Of a stretch of 64,000 nt of DNA, positions 50,169 to 59,362 are shown piece after piece. The position numbers and the translations under genes were made by a program. Below the pieces are notes generated by a model, which searched no databases, was not told the DNA's origin, and was given only the letters and a program-made list of their open reading frames with translations. Source of the stretch: Cyclobacteriaceae bacterium (GTDB taxonomy: Bacteria; Bacteroidota; Bacteroidia; Cytophagales; Cyclobacteriaceae); NCBI GenBank assembly GCA_028285685.1, contig JANQOR010000038.1, positions 310,001 through 374,000 of the forward strand. Direction: 5' to 3'. Each line of letters opens with the position of its first letter. The first letter of the stretch is position 1.

Positions 50169-52619
50169 ATGAAAAAAGTTTCGAAAGCTATACTTTTATC
50201 CCTCATGCTTCTTGAGCAGATCACGACCCATGCTCAAGATAATACTTTCGATCTGTCTAGACTTAATGGGATAAACGGCACAATTCTAAGAGGAAACATT
50301 GAGGGAGGAAGCAGCGGCTCTTTGGTGAGCATCATAGGTGATACGAATGGAGATGGTTTTGATGATGTGGTAGTTGGTACCCAGTCCGCTGGTAAAATTT
50401 ATGTGGTATTCGGAAAAAGCAGTGGGTTTGATCCAATATTCGAGCTTTCCTCTTTGGACGGAACGAATGGATACATAATAAACCGAACTAATACTGGAGA
50501 CAATAGCCGCTATAGTGTAAGTGGTGCTGGAGACATTAATGCCGATGGATATAATGACATTATCATTGGTGCTCCATTAGCGGACGTAGATGAAATGGAG
50601 GATGCTGGTCAGACGTATATCATATTTGGAAGGCCAGACGTTTTTGGAAGTGTATTGGAATTGAGCGATCTCAACGGGTCCAACGGATTCGCTGTGAATG
50701 GCAAGAACGCGGGTGATCAATCTGGGTTTTCTGTGAGCACTGCTAATGATATCAATTCTGACGGATATGATGATATTATAATTGGTGCTCCATTTTTCAG
50801 CAACGGATGGGGTGAGTGTTATTTGATATTCGGCAGAGCGAGTGGTTTTTCACCAAAAATAGACCTCTCTTCCCTGAATGCAACTGAGGGTTTTACAATG
50901 AAACAAGGTATTTACAACCTTGGGCTTTCAGTAAATTCCGCAGGTGATATCAACAATGACGGCTACAATGACATTATCATAGGTGAGAAGGGACCATTTT
51001 CTGGGGAAAATCCTGGAATGGGTTATGTGATATTTGGGAGATCAGCAAGCTTTGGAGAGGTATTTGATTTGGATGGTTTGGATGGGAGCAATGGATTTAT
51101 TGTAAAGGGATATCAAACGTTTGGCGGGGATTTTACCGTCAGTTCAGCTGGGGACATCAACTCAGATGGATATGCTGACATTGTTATTGGACAGACTGGC
51201 CTTTCATGGGGATACAACAAATTTGAAAACAATCGGGAAGGAGGGATTTTCGTTCTTTTTGGAAAGTCGACATATTCATCGGAATTTCTTCTAAGCGATT
51301 TAGATGGCAATGATGGAATTAGAATATTGGGAATTGACCGAAATCATCAGACAGGTAATTCGGTGGATGGCGTGGGTGATGTGAACAATGATGGTTTCGA
51401 TGATTTGATAGTCGGTACCCAAAATGCAGGGAAGTCTTTTTTAGTTTTTGGCAAAGACTCGGGACATCAAACAACGAGTTATTTTTCAGATTTGGATGAC
51501 AGCAAGGGAATTGTATTTGATGGCTCAGATGAACACTCCTTTAATGGAGCTTCAGTGAGCGGGGGAGGTGATGTTAATGGTGATGGACGACCGGATTTTG
51601 TCATTGGTGCACCTAGTATGAATAATGTAGGTGAAAGCTATTTGATATTTGACATAACTATATGCAATCCTTCACTAGCTGGAGATATTAATTGCAATGG
51701 GATAATTGACGAAAATGAAGTAGCAGGAGACATAGATGGGAATGGGCAAATCAATGATGGTGAATTGACAGGTGACCTCAATGGTAATGGGATAATTGAC
51801 CAGAATGAAGTAGCGGGAGATGCTGACGGAAATGCGACAATAGACTCAAATGAGATTGCAGGAGACCTGGATGGGAACGGACAAATCAATGACGGTGAAT
51901 TGACAGGTGACCTCAATGGTAATGGGATAATTGACCAAAATGAAGTAGCAGGAGATGCAAACGGAAATGAGATAATAGACTCAAGTGAGATTGCAGGAGA
52001 CATAAATGGGAATGGACAGATCAATGATGGTGAATTGACAGGTGATCTCAATGGTAGTGGGATAATTGACCAGAATGAAGTAGCAGGAGATGCTAACGGA
52101 AATGAGATGATAGACTCAAGTGAGATTGCAGGAGACATAGATGGGAACGGACAAATCAATGACGGTGAATTGACAGGTGACCTCAATGGTAATGGGATAA
52201 TTGACCAGAATGAAGTAGCAGGAGATGCTAACGGAAATGCGATAATAGATTCAAGTGAGATTGCAGGAGACATAGATGGGAATGGACAAGTCAATAATGG
52301 CGAATTGACAGGTGACATCAATGGCAATAGGATAATTGACCTGAATGAAATTGAAGGGGATAAAAATGGAAATAGAATTTTAGATGGTGATGAAGTCTTA
52401 TCAATTAATGATGAATCTATCAACTACTATCCTAACCCAGTTTCAAGAAATTCGGTTCTAAAATTTAGCCGTCCGATCAATCGAGTTAGGATTGTTTCGA
52501 TTGATGGTCGATTAATGCATCAAAGCAAATTACTAAATGAATTGACTGTCGAGGGATTTGGTAAAGGGATCTATCTTATTGTTTGTGATGAAGGCATTTA
52601 TAAATTTCTGGTGCAGTAA
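50169..52619 (+). CDS. secreted FG-GAP/EF-hand-repeat protein with type IX sorting domain
   Basis: From ATG 50169 the protein has 816 residues with a signal peptide (to THAQ). Seven FG-GAP-type repeats (GDxNxDGxxDxxIG) form an integrin-like propeller to about residue 500. Sixteen 15-residue EF-hand/dockerin-like units (GDxNGNGxIDxNE) follow at 51681-52400. The last part (YYPNPVSRNSVLKF...GIYLIVCDEGIYKF) is a C-terminal sorting domain for type IX secretion. It likely sits at the surface or outside the cell and binds calcium. A longer frame reaches upstream to 50049 but lacks a signal peptide. Confidence 0.85.
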   Translation: MKKVSKAILLSLMLLEQITTHAQDNTFDLSRLNGINGTILRGNIEGGSSGSLVSIIGDTNGDGFDDVVVGTQSAGKIYVVFGKSSGFDPIFELSSLDGTNGYIINRTNTGDNSRYSVSGAGDINADGYNDIIIGAPLADVDEMEDAGQTYIIFGRPDVFGSVLELSDLNGSNGFAVNGKNAGDQSGFSVSTANDINSDGYDDIIIGAPFFSNGWGECYLIFGRASGFSPKIDLSSLNATEGFTMKQGIYNLGLSVNSAGDINNDGYNDIIIGEKGPFSGENPGMGYVIFGRSASFGEVFDLDGLDGSNGFIVKGYQTFGGDFTVSSAGDINSDGYADIVIGQTGLSWGYNKFENNREGGIFVLFGKSTYSSEFLLSDLDGNDGIRILGIDRNHQTGNSVDGVGDVNNDGFDDLIVGTQNAGKSFLVFGKDSGHQTTSYFSDLDDSKGIVFDGSDEHSFNGASVSGGGDVNGDGRPDFVIGAPSMNNVGESYLIFDITICNPSLAGDINCNGIIDENEVAGDIDGNGQINDGELTGDLNGNGIIDQNEVAGDADGNATIDSNEIAGDLDGNGQINDGELTGDLNGNGIIDQNEVAGDANGNEIIDSSEIAGDINGNGQINDGELTGDLNGSGIIDQNEVAGDANGNEMIDSSEIAGDIDGNGQINDGELTGDLNGNGIIDQNEVAGDANGNAIIDSSEIAGDIDGNGQVNNGELTGDINGNRIIDLNEIEGDKNGNRILDGDEVLSINDESINYYPNPVSRNSVLKFSRPINRVRIVSIDGRLMHQSKLLNELTVEGFGKGIYLIVCDEGIYKFLVQ
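51681..52400 (+). repeat. tandem calcium-loop coding repeats
   Basis: Sixteen 45-bp units encode GD-x-NGNG-x-I-D-x-N-E loops, arranged mostly as a 135-bp higher-order repeat of three units with near-identical DNA. The high identity points to recent expansion or gene conversion, and copy number may vary between strains. Confidence 0.85.
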
Positions 52620-52656
52620 ATTGTATAACAAGTACGTTAGCAAGAGCTAAAGAGTG

Positions 52657-52712
52657 CATGCCACGAAATCATGCAGCGAAATGCAGGTTTTTGCATCACT
52701 TTCATGGCAATG
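52657..52712 (+). repeat. unit-end block E without attachment core
   Basis: This copy has the first part only: CATGCC, ACGAAATCATGCAGCGAAAT, GCAGGTTTTTGCA, then CATGGCAATG. The TTGATTATCAG segment and the ssrA core are missing. It follows the stop of the FG-GAP protein gene by 37 bp, as the complete blocks follow their last CDS, and may mark the end of a fifth unit (49938-52712) with a lost att core. Confidence 0.55.
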
Positions 52713-52935
52713 TTCTTCAATCAATCTAATCAAATTCTATATTGGATGTGCCTAATAATTGGAAAGTTTATTATGTGTGCATTGACGTAAGTTTCTACAC
52801 TCTTTTTGTCCTTAAATCAAATAGAAAACTTATTAAGAATTTCAACTCTCTCGTTGAGAGGGTTTAGTTCTAAACACTTAACGGTATAGTATAAATTATT
52901 GATCCCGGGAAATGCAGTTTTCCAAATCAACGTAA

Positions 52936-55242
52936 TCAAAAACTGTCCCATCTAACCTTGAAGGTTCCTGAAACTTCGTGATCGACCTTACAGCAGTCGT
53001 GGGCTTCAGAGGAGCAATAAATGAAATTACCCATTTCATCTGTCGAAGTATCCGTCTCGGAAGGCTCACAACCAGTGTATGAAAAACTTCCGGAAACATA
53101 TGAATCTGTTATACTTGAGATTGTAACAGACCCATCTTCAACCCTAAAATATTCAAACACTTCGTCCCAACCATCAATGTTTTTTTCAGTCTCAATACCT
53201 GAGAACTCATAGCTACAGCGATTGCACCCGTCTCCACCGGTGTAGTAGTATGTTTTCTTCTCCAGTGGAATGCTATCGCAAGCCCCAGTTTTGTAGCTGA
53301 GGCCGAACCAGAGCTGGTGGCAAAAGCTATCGTCTCCACAAATACGACCGAAAATAAGTTCTCTATACAATTGATACGGTCCACATTGATCAGTTGTGTT
53401 TGTAGTCTGCTGATTATGATTGGATCCTGAGGTTTGACCACCTGGCTCCAATGTTCCAGTCGTACTAAATTCATTACCGTCAATAATCAAAGTGAAGTAG
53501 GAGGAATCAGACTCTATCGTTTCTAAATGTATTGTTTTAGAGTCAATTAAGCCTTTCTCTCTATTCTTAATCGTAGCAGCAATCTCTATGTTTTCTTGTA
53601 TATCACCAGCATTAAAAACTGTTTCAGCTCCGTTCAAACTGGTTATGGGAGTGATCGGGCTAAGTTCTCCGTTCCCGCTAGTAATCTCAAAGTGGACTGG
53701 GACACCGGGAACACTATTTCCATAATTGTCTAGTGCTTTTATTAGCAAAGGTTCACTGCTGCTTAGAATGCCAACTTGTTGATTGTTACCGCTAACTATG
53801 TCTAACGCTACCGGGGCCTCCCAGATTCTTAACTCTCTAGGTGTAATTGGCTCTGATAGATCAAATTCAAAACCGAAAACATCAGCCTCTAAACCAAATA
53901 CACCCTCATATCCGATATCGGAAAAAGCATTCCAGTCTCCGCTGGAAATCGCAACACCTAAGTCCAAGTTGGCATATCCCTCTGGTCTTAAATAGGGGCC
54001 TCCAACACCGTAGAGCTTAACTGTAATATCTGGTTTCAGTCTAAGTTCATTGGTCATCTGAACGGTTTCTGATAATTCAAACTCTGAAGAATTTATCAAA
54101 TCAACGGTTTCGAAACTGCTAGTCCACATTCCCTCCTCATAGCTCGCTTGAAAGTTGATTTCAACCATATCCCTGGTTCTCATTTGAGCCGCAATACTCG
54201 ATTCTATTGCGGAAGATAGCTGAGCATTCAGCTTAAACTCTACGGTCCCAGCAATATAACCTAGTGCAAAGAACTTTGTTACTGATCCAATTTCAACATC
54301 TGAATCAGAAATTTCCAGCGATTCGGAGACTTCAAAACTTGTAAGTATATCAAGATCCAATGTAGAGCCGTCTGTATTAAGTGTCAGCTTACTAATCTCT
54401 CCGGCAATGATTTTCAGATCAAGATTGATGTTAGCAGTCAGCTCAGAGTATCCTGTTAGTGATATTGATGAGGAACCTTCCTCAAACAGTTTAAGATCAT
54501 TGAACTCTTCTTTATACGTTGTTTTCCCTGTAGTTCTTCCCGAAGATTCATCAAGGAGAGCACCGAAATCCAAGTGTAAATCAGCCTCGCTAAAGAGTTG
54601 TTTGATTGTTGCTTGAGAAGTTTCCGCAATTACCTGACCACCTGTTTCGCTTAACCCATCAACCTTTCTTAAGAAACCACCGTTCTGATTTCCAACAATG
54701 AGATCATCAACTTCTAAATCCGGAACGTCGGAACTATTGAAGACATATATTCCTGATGAGATTTGCTGCGTAGTACTTAAAAGGGCAGTTTCAGTAGGAA
54801 TAATCTCCACATTGTCATAAATCTCAACGCTATCAGATATTTCAATAGAGCCAGGAAGGAACTCCAGGTTGTAATCGATTTCGGAGGATTGACTTTGAAG
54901 ATCTGTTACAATTAAAGAATATGTGTGATTTCCAAGATTATCTGTTGGATTGGTTCCAATGGTGACAGGAATTTTCTGACTGTTATCACCTACTATTACT
55001 CCTTGCACCTCCTCATTATTTATTGTCAAAGATTTCAATCCAGCTTCTGCTGTTGTGTTAACCTGTATTGTGATCTCCTCACCCCGAGTTACCATACCTG
55101 AATTACCACCTTCAATGGTTATCGTCGGTTTGGAGAAACTTGGATCCTCATTATCTTTTTTACAGGAGCTGACTAGTAAAATGCAGACAATTAATCCGAC
55201 TAGTGATGATATTCTTTCCATTCGCTTTCGAAAGACATTCAA
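52936..55242 (-). CDS. large surface lipoprotein with Ig-like regions
   Basis: The protein has 768 residues (or 761 from Met8) with a lipoprotein signal (LVSSC). The first 100 residues look like an Ig-like domain (PTITIEGGNSGMVTRGEEITIQVNTTAEAGLKSLTINNEEV). The middle is beta-rich, and residues about 495-560 (PLLIKALDNYGNSVPGVPVHFEITSGNGEL) match an invasin/Big_1-type Ig domain. The C-terminus is cysteine-rich (about 600-768: CGPYQLYRELIFGRICGDDSFCHQ and others). It is likely outer-surface anchored; the function is unknown. Confidence 0.72.
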   Translation of the reverse strand: MNVFRKRMERISSLVGLIVCILLVSSCKKDNEDPSFSKPTITIEGGNSGMVTRGEEITIQVNTTAEAGLKSLTINNEEVQGVIVGDNSQKIPVTIGTNPTDNLGNHTYSLIVTDLQSQSSEIDYNLEFLPGSIEISDSVEIYDNVEIIPTETALLSTTQQISSGIYVFNSSDVPDLEVDDLIVGNQNGGFLRKVDGLSETGGQVIAETSQATIKQLFSEADLHLDFGALLDESSGRTTGKTTYKEEFNDLKLFEEGSSSISLTGYSELTANINLDLKIIAGEISKLTLNTDGSTLDLDILTSFEVSESLEISDSDVEIGSVTKFFALGYIAGTVEFKLNAQLSSAIESSIAAQMRTRDMVEINFQASYEEGMWTSSFETVDLINSSEFELSETVQMTNELRLKPDITVKLYGVGGPYLRPEGYANLDLGVAISSGDWNAFSDIGYEGVFGLEADVFGFEFDLSEPITPRELRIWEAPVALDIVSGNNQQVGILSSSEPLLIKALDNYGNSVPGVPVHFEITSGNGELSPITPITSLNGAETVFNAGDIQENIEIAATIKNREKGLIDSKTIHLETIESDSSYFTLIIDGNEFSTTGTLEPGGQTSGSNHNQQTTNTTDQCGPYQLYRELIFGRICGDDSFCHQLWFGLSYKTGACDSIPLEKKTYYYTGGDGCNRCSYEFSGIETEKNIDGWDEVFEYFRVEDGSVTISSITDSYVSGSFSYTGCEPSETDTSTDEMGNFIYCSSEAHDCCKVDHEVSGTFKVRWDSF

Positions 55243-55587
55243 CTTTGAAGAATAAAGATAACGTTCTTAAGATTTGTACTCAATTGTTCGTTGTTTGATA
55301 AATGAACTCCAGACCAGGTGGAGGAATACCTTTCCATTAAACTGTTCTTCACGACCTTATAAATTCTAGATGATGGTAAACCGGTTGAGGTTGAACCACG
55401 AAATTTCAAATTACTCTCCAGTGAAAATGGAGAAATCAGCAAGTTCGATGTTAGCTCCAACCATATAGGAAAAACAATAATTTCTATTCGGGTCAAGTAT
55501 GGGAATCTAGTGATTATCGCAGTGTTTTGAGGATAGCTTATTGAAATCAATTTTAAAATTTTCAGCCTCACACTTTCACATAAAACA
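55243..55587. other. intergenic region with doubtful open frame
   Basis: A 110-codon open frame runs on the minus strand (55239-55571), but its start is far from any promoter-like sequence and its product has no features of a real protein. I see no other structure here. It most likely holds the promoter of the lipoprotein gene. Confidence 0.35.
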
Positions 55588-56532
55588 TTAGTTCAAGATG
55601 AAGCTTTTTTGAATATTTGGCGCTATCTGGGCAAGAACCTTTGGAGTCAATTTGCTTAGCTCTTTCTGTGAAAAAGCCCTTTTAGAAATTCCACCTTTAA
55701 TGTTGTTTATGTCAAACTCGATAACAAAAGCATTTTTATCTATTTCATCTATGAGACTATAGGTTTTGCGAATGTCTATTCTATTAATAACAAGGTGTAG
55801 AATGTCCATCTCATTTTTGTGACCGCTATTTCCATAGCCACGAGCGCCTCTGTACACGGTAATTCCTGTTCCTACTTTCTCCCTTATTTCTTTTTCTAAT
55901 TGACCGGGGCTATCTGAGATGACCATGAGACCCACGTAATTCTCGAATCCTTCGATAATAAGGTCTGTTACTTTGGAGGTCACCAGGTATGTTAGGATAG
56001 AATACATTACCATTTCTATCGGTAGTATTATTGCCGTTATTCCAAATAGAATGGTGTTAAAAAACAAATTGACCTTGCCAATACTGAAGCCAAATTTTTT
56101 GTTGATGTAGATTCCTAATACTTCAGACCCATCAATAACAGCTCCGTTCTTCAAGGCCAATCCAATACCTGTTCCCAAAAAAAGTCCTCCAAATATTGAT
56201 ATCAGTAATTTGTCGTTAGTGATTGGATCAAAATTTTCCAGGTTGATAAAAATGCTGAAAGCAATGATCACTATCACTGACTTAATGACAACTCTCGTGG
56301 ATACTGTCTTTGTTGCCAGAATAAGGAAGGGGATGCTAAGAATTATTATAAGTAAGGATGGATCTATGCCGGTCTGTGAACTGATTAGGATGGCAATTCC
56401 TGTCACTCCTCCATCCAGGAATCCATTTGGAAGTAAAAATGCCTTGAGACCGATACTTGCCAGCGTGGCGGCAAGGAATATCTGAACATATTCCCATAGA
56501 AAAGACAGCTTGAACTTAAACCTTCTTTGCAT
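55588..56532 (-). CDS. YitT-family membrane protein (DUF161 + DUF2179)
   Basis: The 314-residue protein has five to six transmembrane helices in residues 14-195 (FLAATLASIGLKAFLLPNGFLDGGVTGIAILIS is the family hallmark). A C-terminal soluble DUF2179 domain covers about 220-300 (GTGITVYRGARGYGNSGHKNEMDILHLVINR). The family is of unknown transport or sensory function. It overlaps the small membrane protein gene at 56516 by 17 bp. Confidence 0.88.
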   Translation of the reverse strand: MQRRFKFKLSFLWEYVQIFLAATLASIGLKAFLLPNGFLDGGVTGIAILISSQTGIDPSLLIIILSIPFLILATKTVSTRVVIKSVIVIIAFSIFINLENFDPITNDKLLISIFGGLFLGTGIGLALKNGAVIDGSEVLGIYINKKFGFSIGKVNLFFNTILFGITAIILPIEMVMYSILTYLVTSKVTDLIIEGFENYVGLMVISDSPGQLEKEIREKVGTGITVYRGARGYGNSGHKNEMDILHLVINRIDIRKTYSLIDEIDKNAFVIEFDINNIKGGISKRAFSQKELSKLTPKVLAQIAPNIQKSFILN

Positions 56533-56806
56533 TCATTATTGATTTAGAAGTAAGGCTAAGCCCCATAGCATTTGAAAATCTATCCTGTCCAGGACTCTTT
56601 CTCATGAACATTTGAAGAATTCCTTTTCGTACGAACTCTAGGTTTAGTAAACATATAATTGAACCTACTGCAATTCCCGCGCTGGTTCCCAAAAGTATTC
56701 CTTCAGAAAGTGAAGTATTTGCACTATTTATAGGGTTGATAAAAATCCCTATTATGAATCCGGAGGCCCCCAATACGACCACTGAGGTAAGATGAATGAT
56801 TTTCAT
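56516..56806 (-). CDS. small two-helix membrane protein
   Basis: The 96-residue protein has two hydrophobic helices (about 4-25 and 34-57) with NPINSANTSLSEGILLGTSAGIAVGSI between them, and a basic tail. It overlaps the YitT gene start, so the two are coupled. No family is recognised. Confidence 0.6.
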   Translation of the reverse strand: MKIIHLTSVVVLGASGFIIGIFINPINSANTSLSEGILLGTSAGIAVGSIICLLNLEFVRKGILQMFMRKSPGQDRFSNAMGLSLTSKSIMNAKKV

Positions 56807-57348
56807 AATATCTGATTAAAGGGTTAAACATTTACTGATACTAGACATGAATTGGCCAAACTATATGTGACCATTACCTTCACCTTACTGACGAGAACAG
56901 CTAGAGTTTAGTTCATAAATCTCTATTTAAATATTTTATGAATTAGATTAATTATTGTAAATAGATTGTGATGCGCCTTCTAACAAGATTTTGGGCAAAA
57001 TCGGGTATCTAATACATAAATGAATATTTAAATAAGTTATCAAACTCATAAAATTAATTAATTCGTTAACTGGCTTTTTAGCCGAGGTAGATCTAGGGAG
57101 ATCATTCTGACTTTTTAGAAAATGGAACGTGCTAAATATTGGCTATACGTACAAAAAAGAGACTTTTTCTCACTTCGAAGAATTTGATTTCCTTGAATGG
57201 AAACGGCCTCTTATGCTGTCTTTCAGCGCCTAGTGATGATCTAGTATTTTCTCTCATTTTTACAACCCTGGAAAAATGGTGTTTGGATAGGACTGATGGA
57301 CAAGTATATGTTTGGGTCAAAGAAATTGGGATTTAAAATGATACTGTT
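56807..57348. other. 542-bp AT-rich intergenic region
   Basis: It contains short open frames on both strands (for instance 57139-57336 and 57132-57320) that overlap each other and show no protein features. No tRNA, strong hairpin or repeat was found. It should hold divergent promoters for the membrane protein and TPR genes. Confidence 0.35.
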
Positions 57349-57696
57349 ATGATACAAGAGATAATTTCACTTCAGACAGAGACGTTGGTCCTTATAGCAG
57401 GCCTTGTTCTGGTATTAGCCAACGCATTAGTGGCAGCATTGCGATCAAAGAATTGGTTCAAGCAAGGCAGAGATGCAATGTCAAATGAAGACACTAGCAG
57501 CGCTATCTACTTTTTTTCGCAGGAGATCTTGAACCACCCCGAAAATGCCGATGCATATTTTGCTCGAGCCGAGGCATATCGAGCCAATGGGGAATTGGAA
57601 AAAGCGGTCGCCGACGAGCGCAAAGGAAAAGAGATGGTTGCAAGATCTATCAAGACTGGCCAGAAGCAGGATCACTCTTTGTCACCCTCATTCTAA
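57349..57696 (+). CDS. small membrane-anchored TPR protein
   Basis: The 115-residue protein begins with a membrane helix (about 11-31: ETLVLIAGLVLVLANALVAAL) and then has one and a half TPR motifs (SAIYFFSQEILNHPENADAYFARAEAYRANGELEKAVADERKGK). It probably serves protein contact at the membrane. It is followed by a strong terminator. Confidence 0.7.
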   Translation: MIQEIISLQTETLVLIAGLVLVLANALVAALRSKNWFKQGRDAMSNEDTSSAIYFFSQEILNHPENADAYFARAEAYRANGELEKAVADERKGKEMVARSIKTGQKQDHSLSPSF

Positions 57697-57811
57697 TTTT
57701 TGCTGCAGTTTAACAGTCTAGTTCGTATGAAGCGTCGTGGTTTGACTTGAAGCATTTTCAATAACACGTAAGTTCTCAATATATTATTTGGTTATAAGTT
57801 TTACATTGGAG

Positions 57812-57839
57812 GGCCACCAGAAAATCTGGTGGCCTTTTT
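57812..57839 (+). terminator. rho-independent terminator
   Basis: GGCCACCAG (57812-57820) and CTGGTGGCC (57826-57834) form a perfect 9-bp stem with an AAAAT loop, followed by TTTTT. It ends the TPR gene transcript. Confidence 0.85.
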
Positions 57840-57975
57840 GTTTGGCGAGTTGGAGAATAGCAGACCTTTCGTTTCAAATGATTTTATCATTTTTCAACTT
57901 GCACTATCCACGATAGTATTTTTTGAGGTATAAATGTTCTTCTAAATACTTATTGTAATACATTAGTTTTCATAT

Positions 57976-58893
57976 ATGAATTACACCTTACATCAATTAA
58001 GGATCTTTTTGAAAGTAGTTGACTGTCAAAGTGTAACTAGGGCATCCGAAGAACTTTACTTGACACAGCCGGCGGTGTCCATTCAACTCAAAAAATTGCA
58101 GGATCAATTTGAATTACCGCTGACAGAGGTTGTCGGGAGGCAATTGTATGTGACGGATTTTGGTCAAAAAATCGCTGAGACAAGTAGAAAGATACTAGAG
58201 GAGGCGGATGAGATTCGATACACTATTGAGCAGTATAAAGGGCTACTGTCGGGAAAGATTAAAATTTCCGTAGTGTCTACTGGAAAATATGTCATACCTT
58301 ATTTTCTCAAACCGTTTATGGATAAGTATCCGGGAGTGGAGATATCAATTGATGTCTCTAACAAGAATAGAGTGGTAGAGGGACTTCATAAAAATGATAG
58401 CGACTTTTCGTTGGTCTCAGTTATTCCAAAAGAAGTTTCGATAAATGCAATCGAACTTATGCAGAATCGCCTCTTTCTTGTAGGCAGCAGTTCGTATCCT
58501 GATGAGATCAAGCGTCTTTCAGATTTGAAAAAGGTGACCCTGATTTATCGGGAGGAAGGTTCAGCGACAAGAAATGCGATGGAAAAATTTCTAAATAGAC
58601 ATAAAGTGTCTGTTGGTAACACAATGGAACTGGTTTCCAATGAGGCAGTTAAACAAGCCATCAATGCCGGCATTGGGTTTTCTATAATGCCACTGATAGG
58701 ACTAAGAAATGAATTGGCGAATAGCAGCATAAAGATATTTCCCATCAAGGGGTTGCCAATAATTACCAATTGGAATCTTGTGTACAATAAAGGGAAGAGC
58801 CTTACCCCGGCTCATGAGGAGCTTATTCGGTTTATGGAAGAAAACAAGACTCAAATTGCCCACGATCACTTCAAATGGGCGCTCGAGAATTAG
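57976..58893 (+). CDS. LysR-family transcriptional regulator
   Basis: The 305-residue protein has the HTH at residues 1-60 (YTLHQLRIFLKVVDCQSVTRASEELYLTQPAVSIQLKKLQDQFELPLTEVVGR) and the CysB/CbbR-type substrate-binding domain. It resembles CbbR/RbcR-like regulators. The SulP transporter remnant next to it could be what is left of its target. Confidence 0.88.
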   Translation: MNYTLHQLRIFLKVVDCQSVTRASEELYLTQPAVSIQLKKLQDQFELPLTEVVGRQLYVTDFGQKIAETSRKILEEADEIRYTIEQYKGLLSGKIKISVVSTGKYVIPYFLKPFMDKYPGVEISIDVSNKNRVVEGLHKNDSDFSLVSVIPKEVSINAIELMQNRLFLVGSSSYPDEIKRLSDLKKVTLIYREEGSATRNAMEKFLNRHKVSVGNTMELVSNEAVKQAINAGIGFSIMPLIGLRNELANSSIKIFPIKGLPIITNWNLVYNKGKSLTPAHEELIRFMEENKTQIAHDHFKWALEN

Positions 58894-58957
58894 TTTTGTT
58901 GGAGGGAATGTAGTTTGAGCAACAATACTAATTCCCTTAACTAAAAATCATCAGTTT

Positions 58958-59215
58958 TCAATCGCTCTGTTTTTTGCGGGTAGTTACTTCCATATGATCG
59001 ATAGGGTAGTAGATATAAGCTGAATATTTGGTGAGCTCCTGACGATCGCCTGCACCGAGACACAATGGGACAGCTACGAGGAAGACTACAACACTGGATT
59101 GAACGTCTTTGTCCAGATTCTTAAGAGGGATGGATGTTGTGGAACATGACAAACGTTGGGTAAGGCTATAGATAGGTAACAATATGATCCTCAACCAAAT
59201 GTGTATCACCCTCAC
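58958..59215 (-). pseudogene. remnant of a SulP-family anion transporter
   Basis: Within this frame the stretch IPLKNLDKDVQSSVVVFLVAVPLCLG matches the conserved N-terminus of SulP (bicarbonate/sulfate) transporters. The sequence then breaks off instead of continuing into the membrane domain. The upstream residues do not look like a genuine start. It is therefore a decayed fragment, either truncated or internally deleted. Confidence 0.5.
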
Positions 59216-59237
59216 GGCAAGTCCTCATGAACTGTTT

Positions 59238-59330
59238 TCAGATAAAGAAAGAAAGTACAATCAGAACTAACAGCAGTGGAATCAGCGAAAATAGAATCCA
59301 GTTAAGTTTACGAATGTTGGTGTTCTCCAT
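59238..59330 (-). CDS. 30-residue single-span membrane peptide
   Basis: ATG at 59330 opens a 30-codon frame: a polar start MENTNIRKLN followed by a hydrophobic stretch (WILFSLIPLLLVLIVLSFF). It lies 32 bp after the stop of the secreted protein gene on the same strand and would be cotranscribed. The composition is that of a real membrane peptide, but no homologue can be named. Confidence 0.45.
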   Translation of the reverse strand: MENTNIRKLNWILFSLIPLLLVLIVLSFFI

Positions 59331-59362
59331 TTTTGATAACTAGTGATGTGATTACATAGTGG

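Noticed and set aside
51638-52423. 261-codon minus-strand frame with repeated Ser/Pro/Leu peptide
   Set aside because: It is the antisense of the calcium-loop repeats; the periodicity comes from the real gene on the other strand.
55239-55571. 110-codon minus-strand frame between lipoprotein and YitT genes
   Set aside because: It is not covered by another gene, but has no recognisable features, no clear promoter and overlaps the lipoprotein start. Kept only as a note in the intergenic entry.
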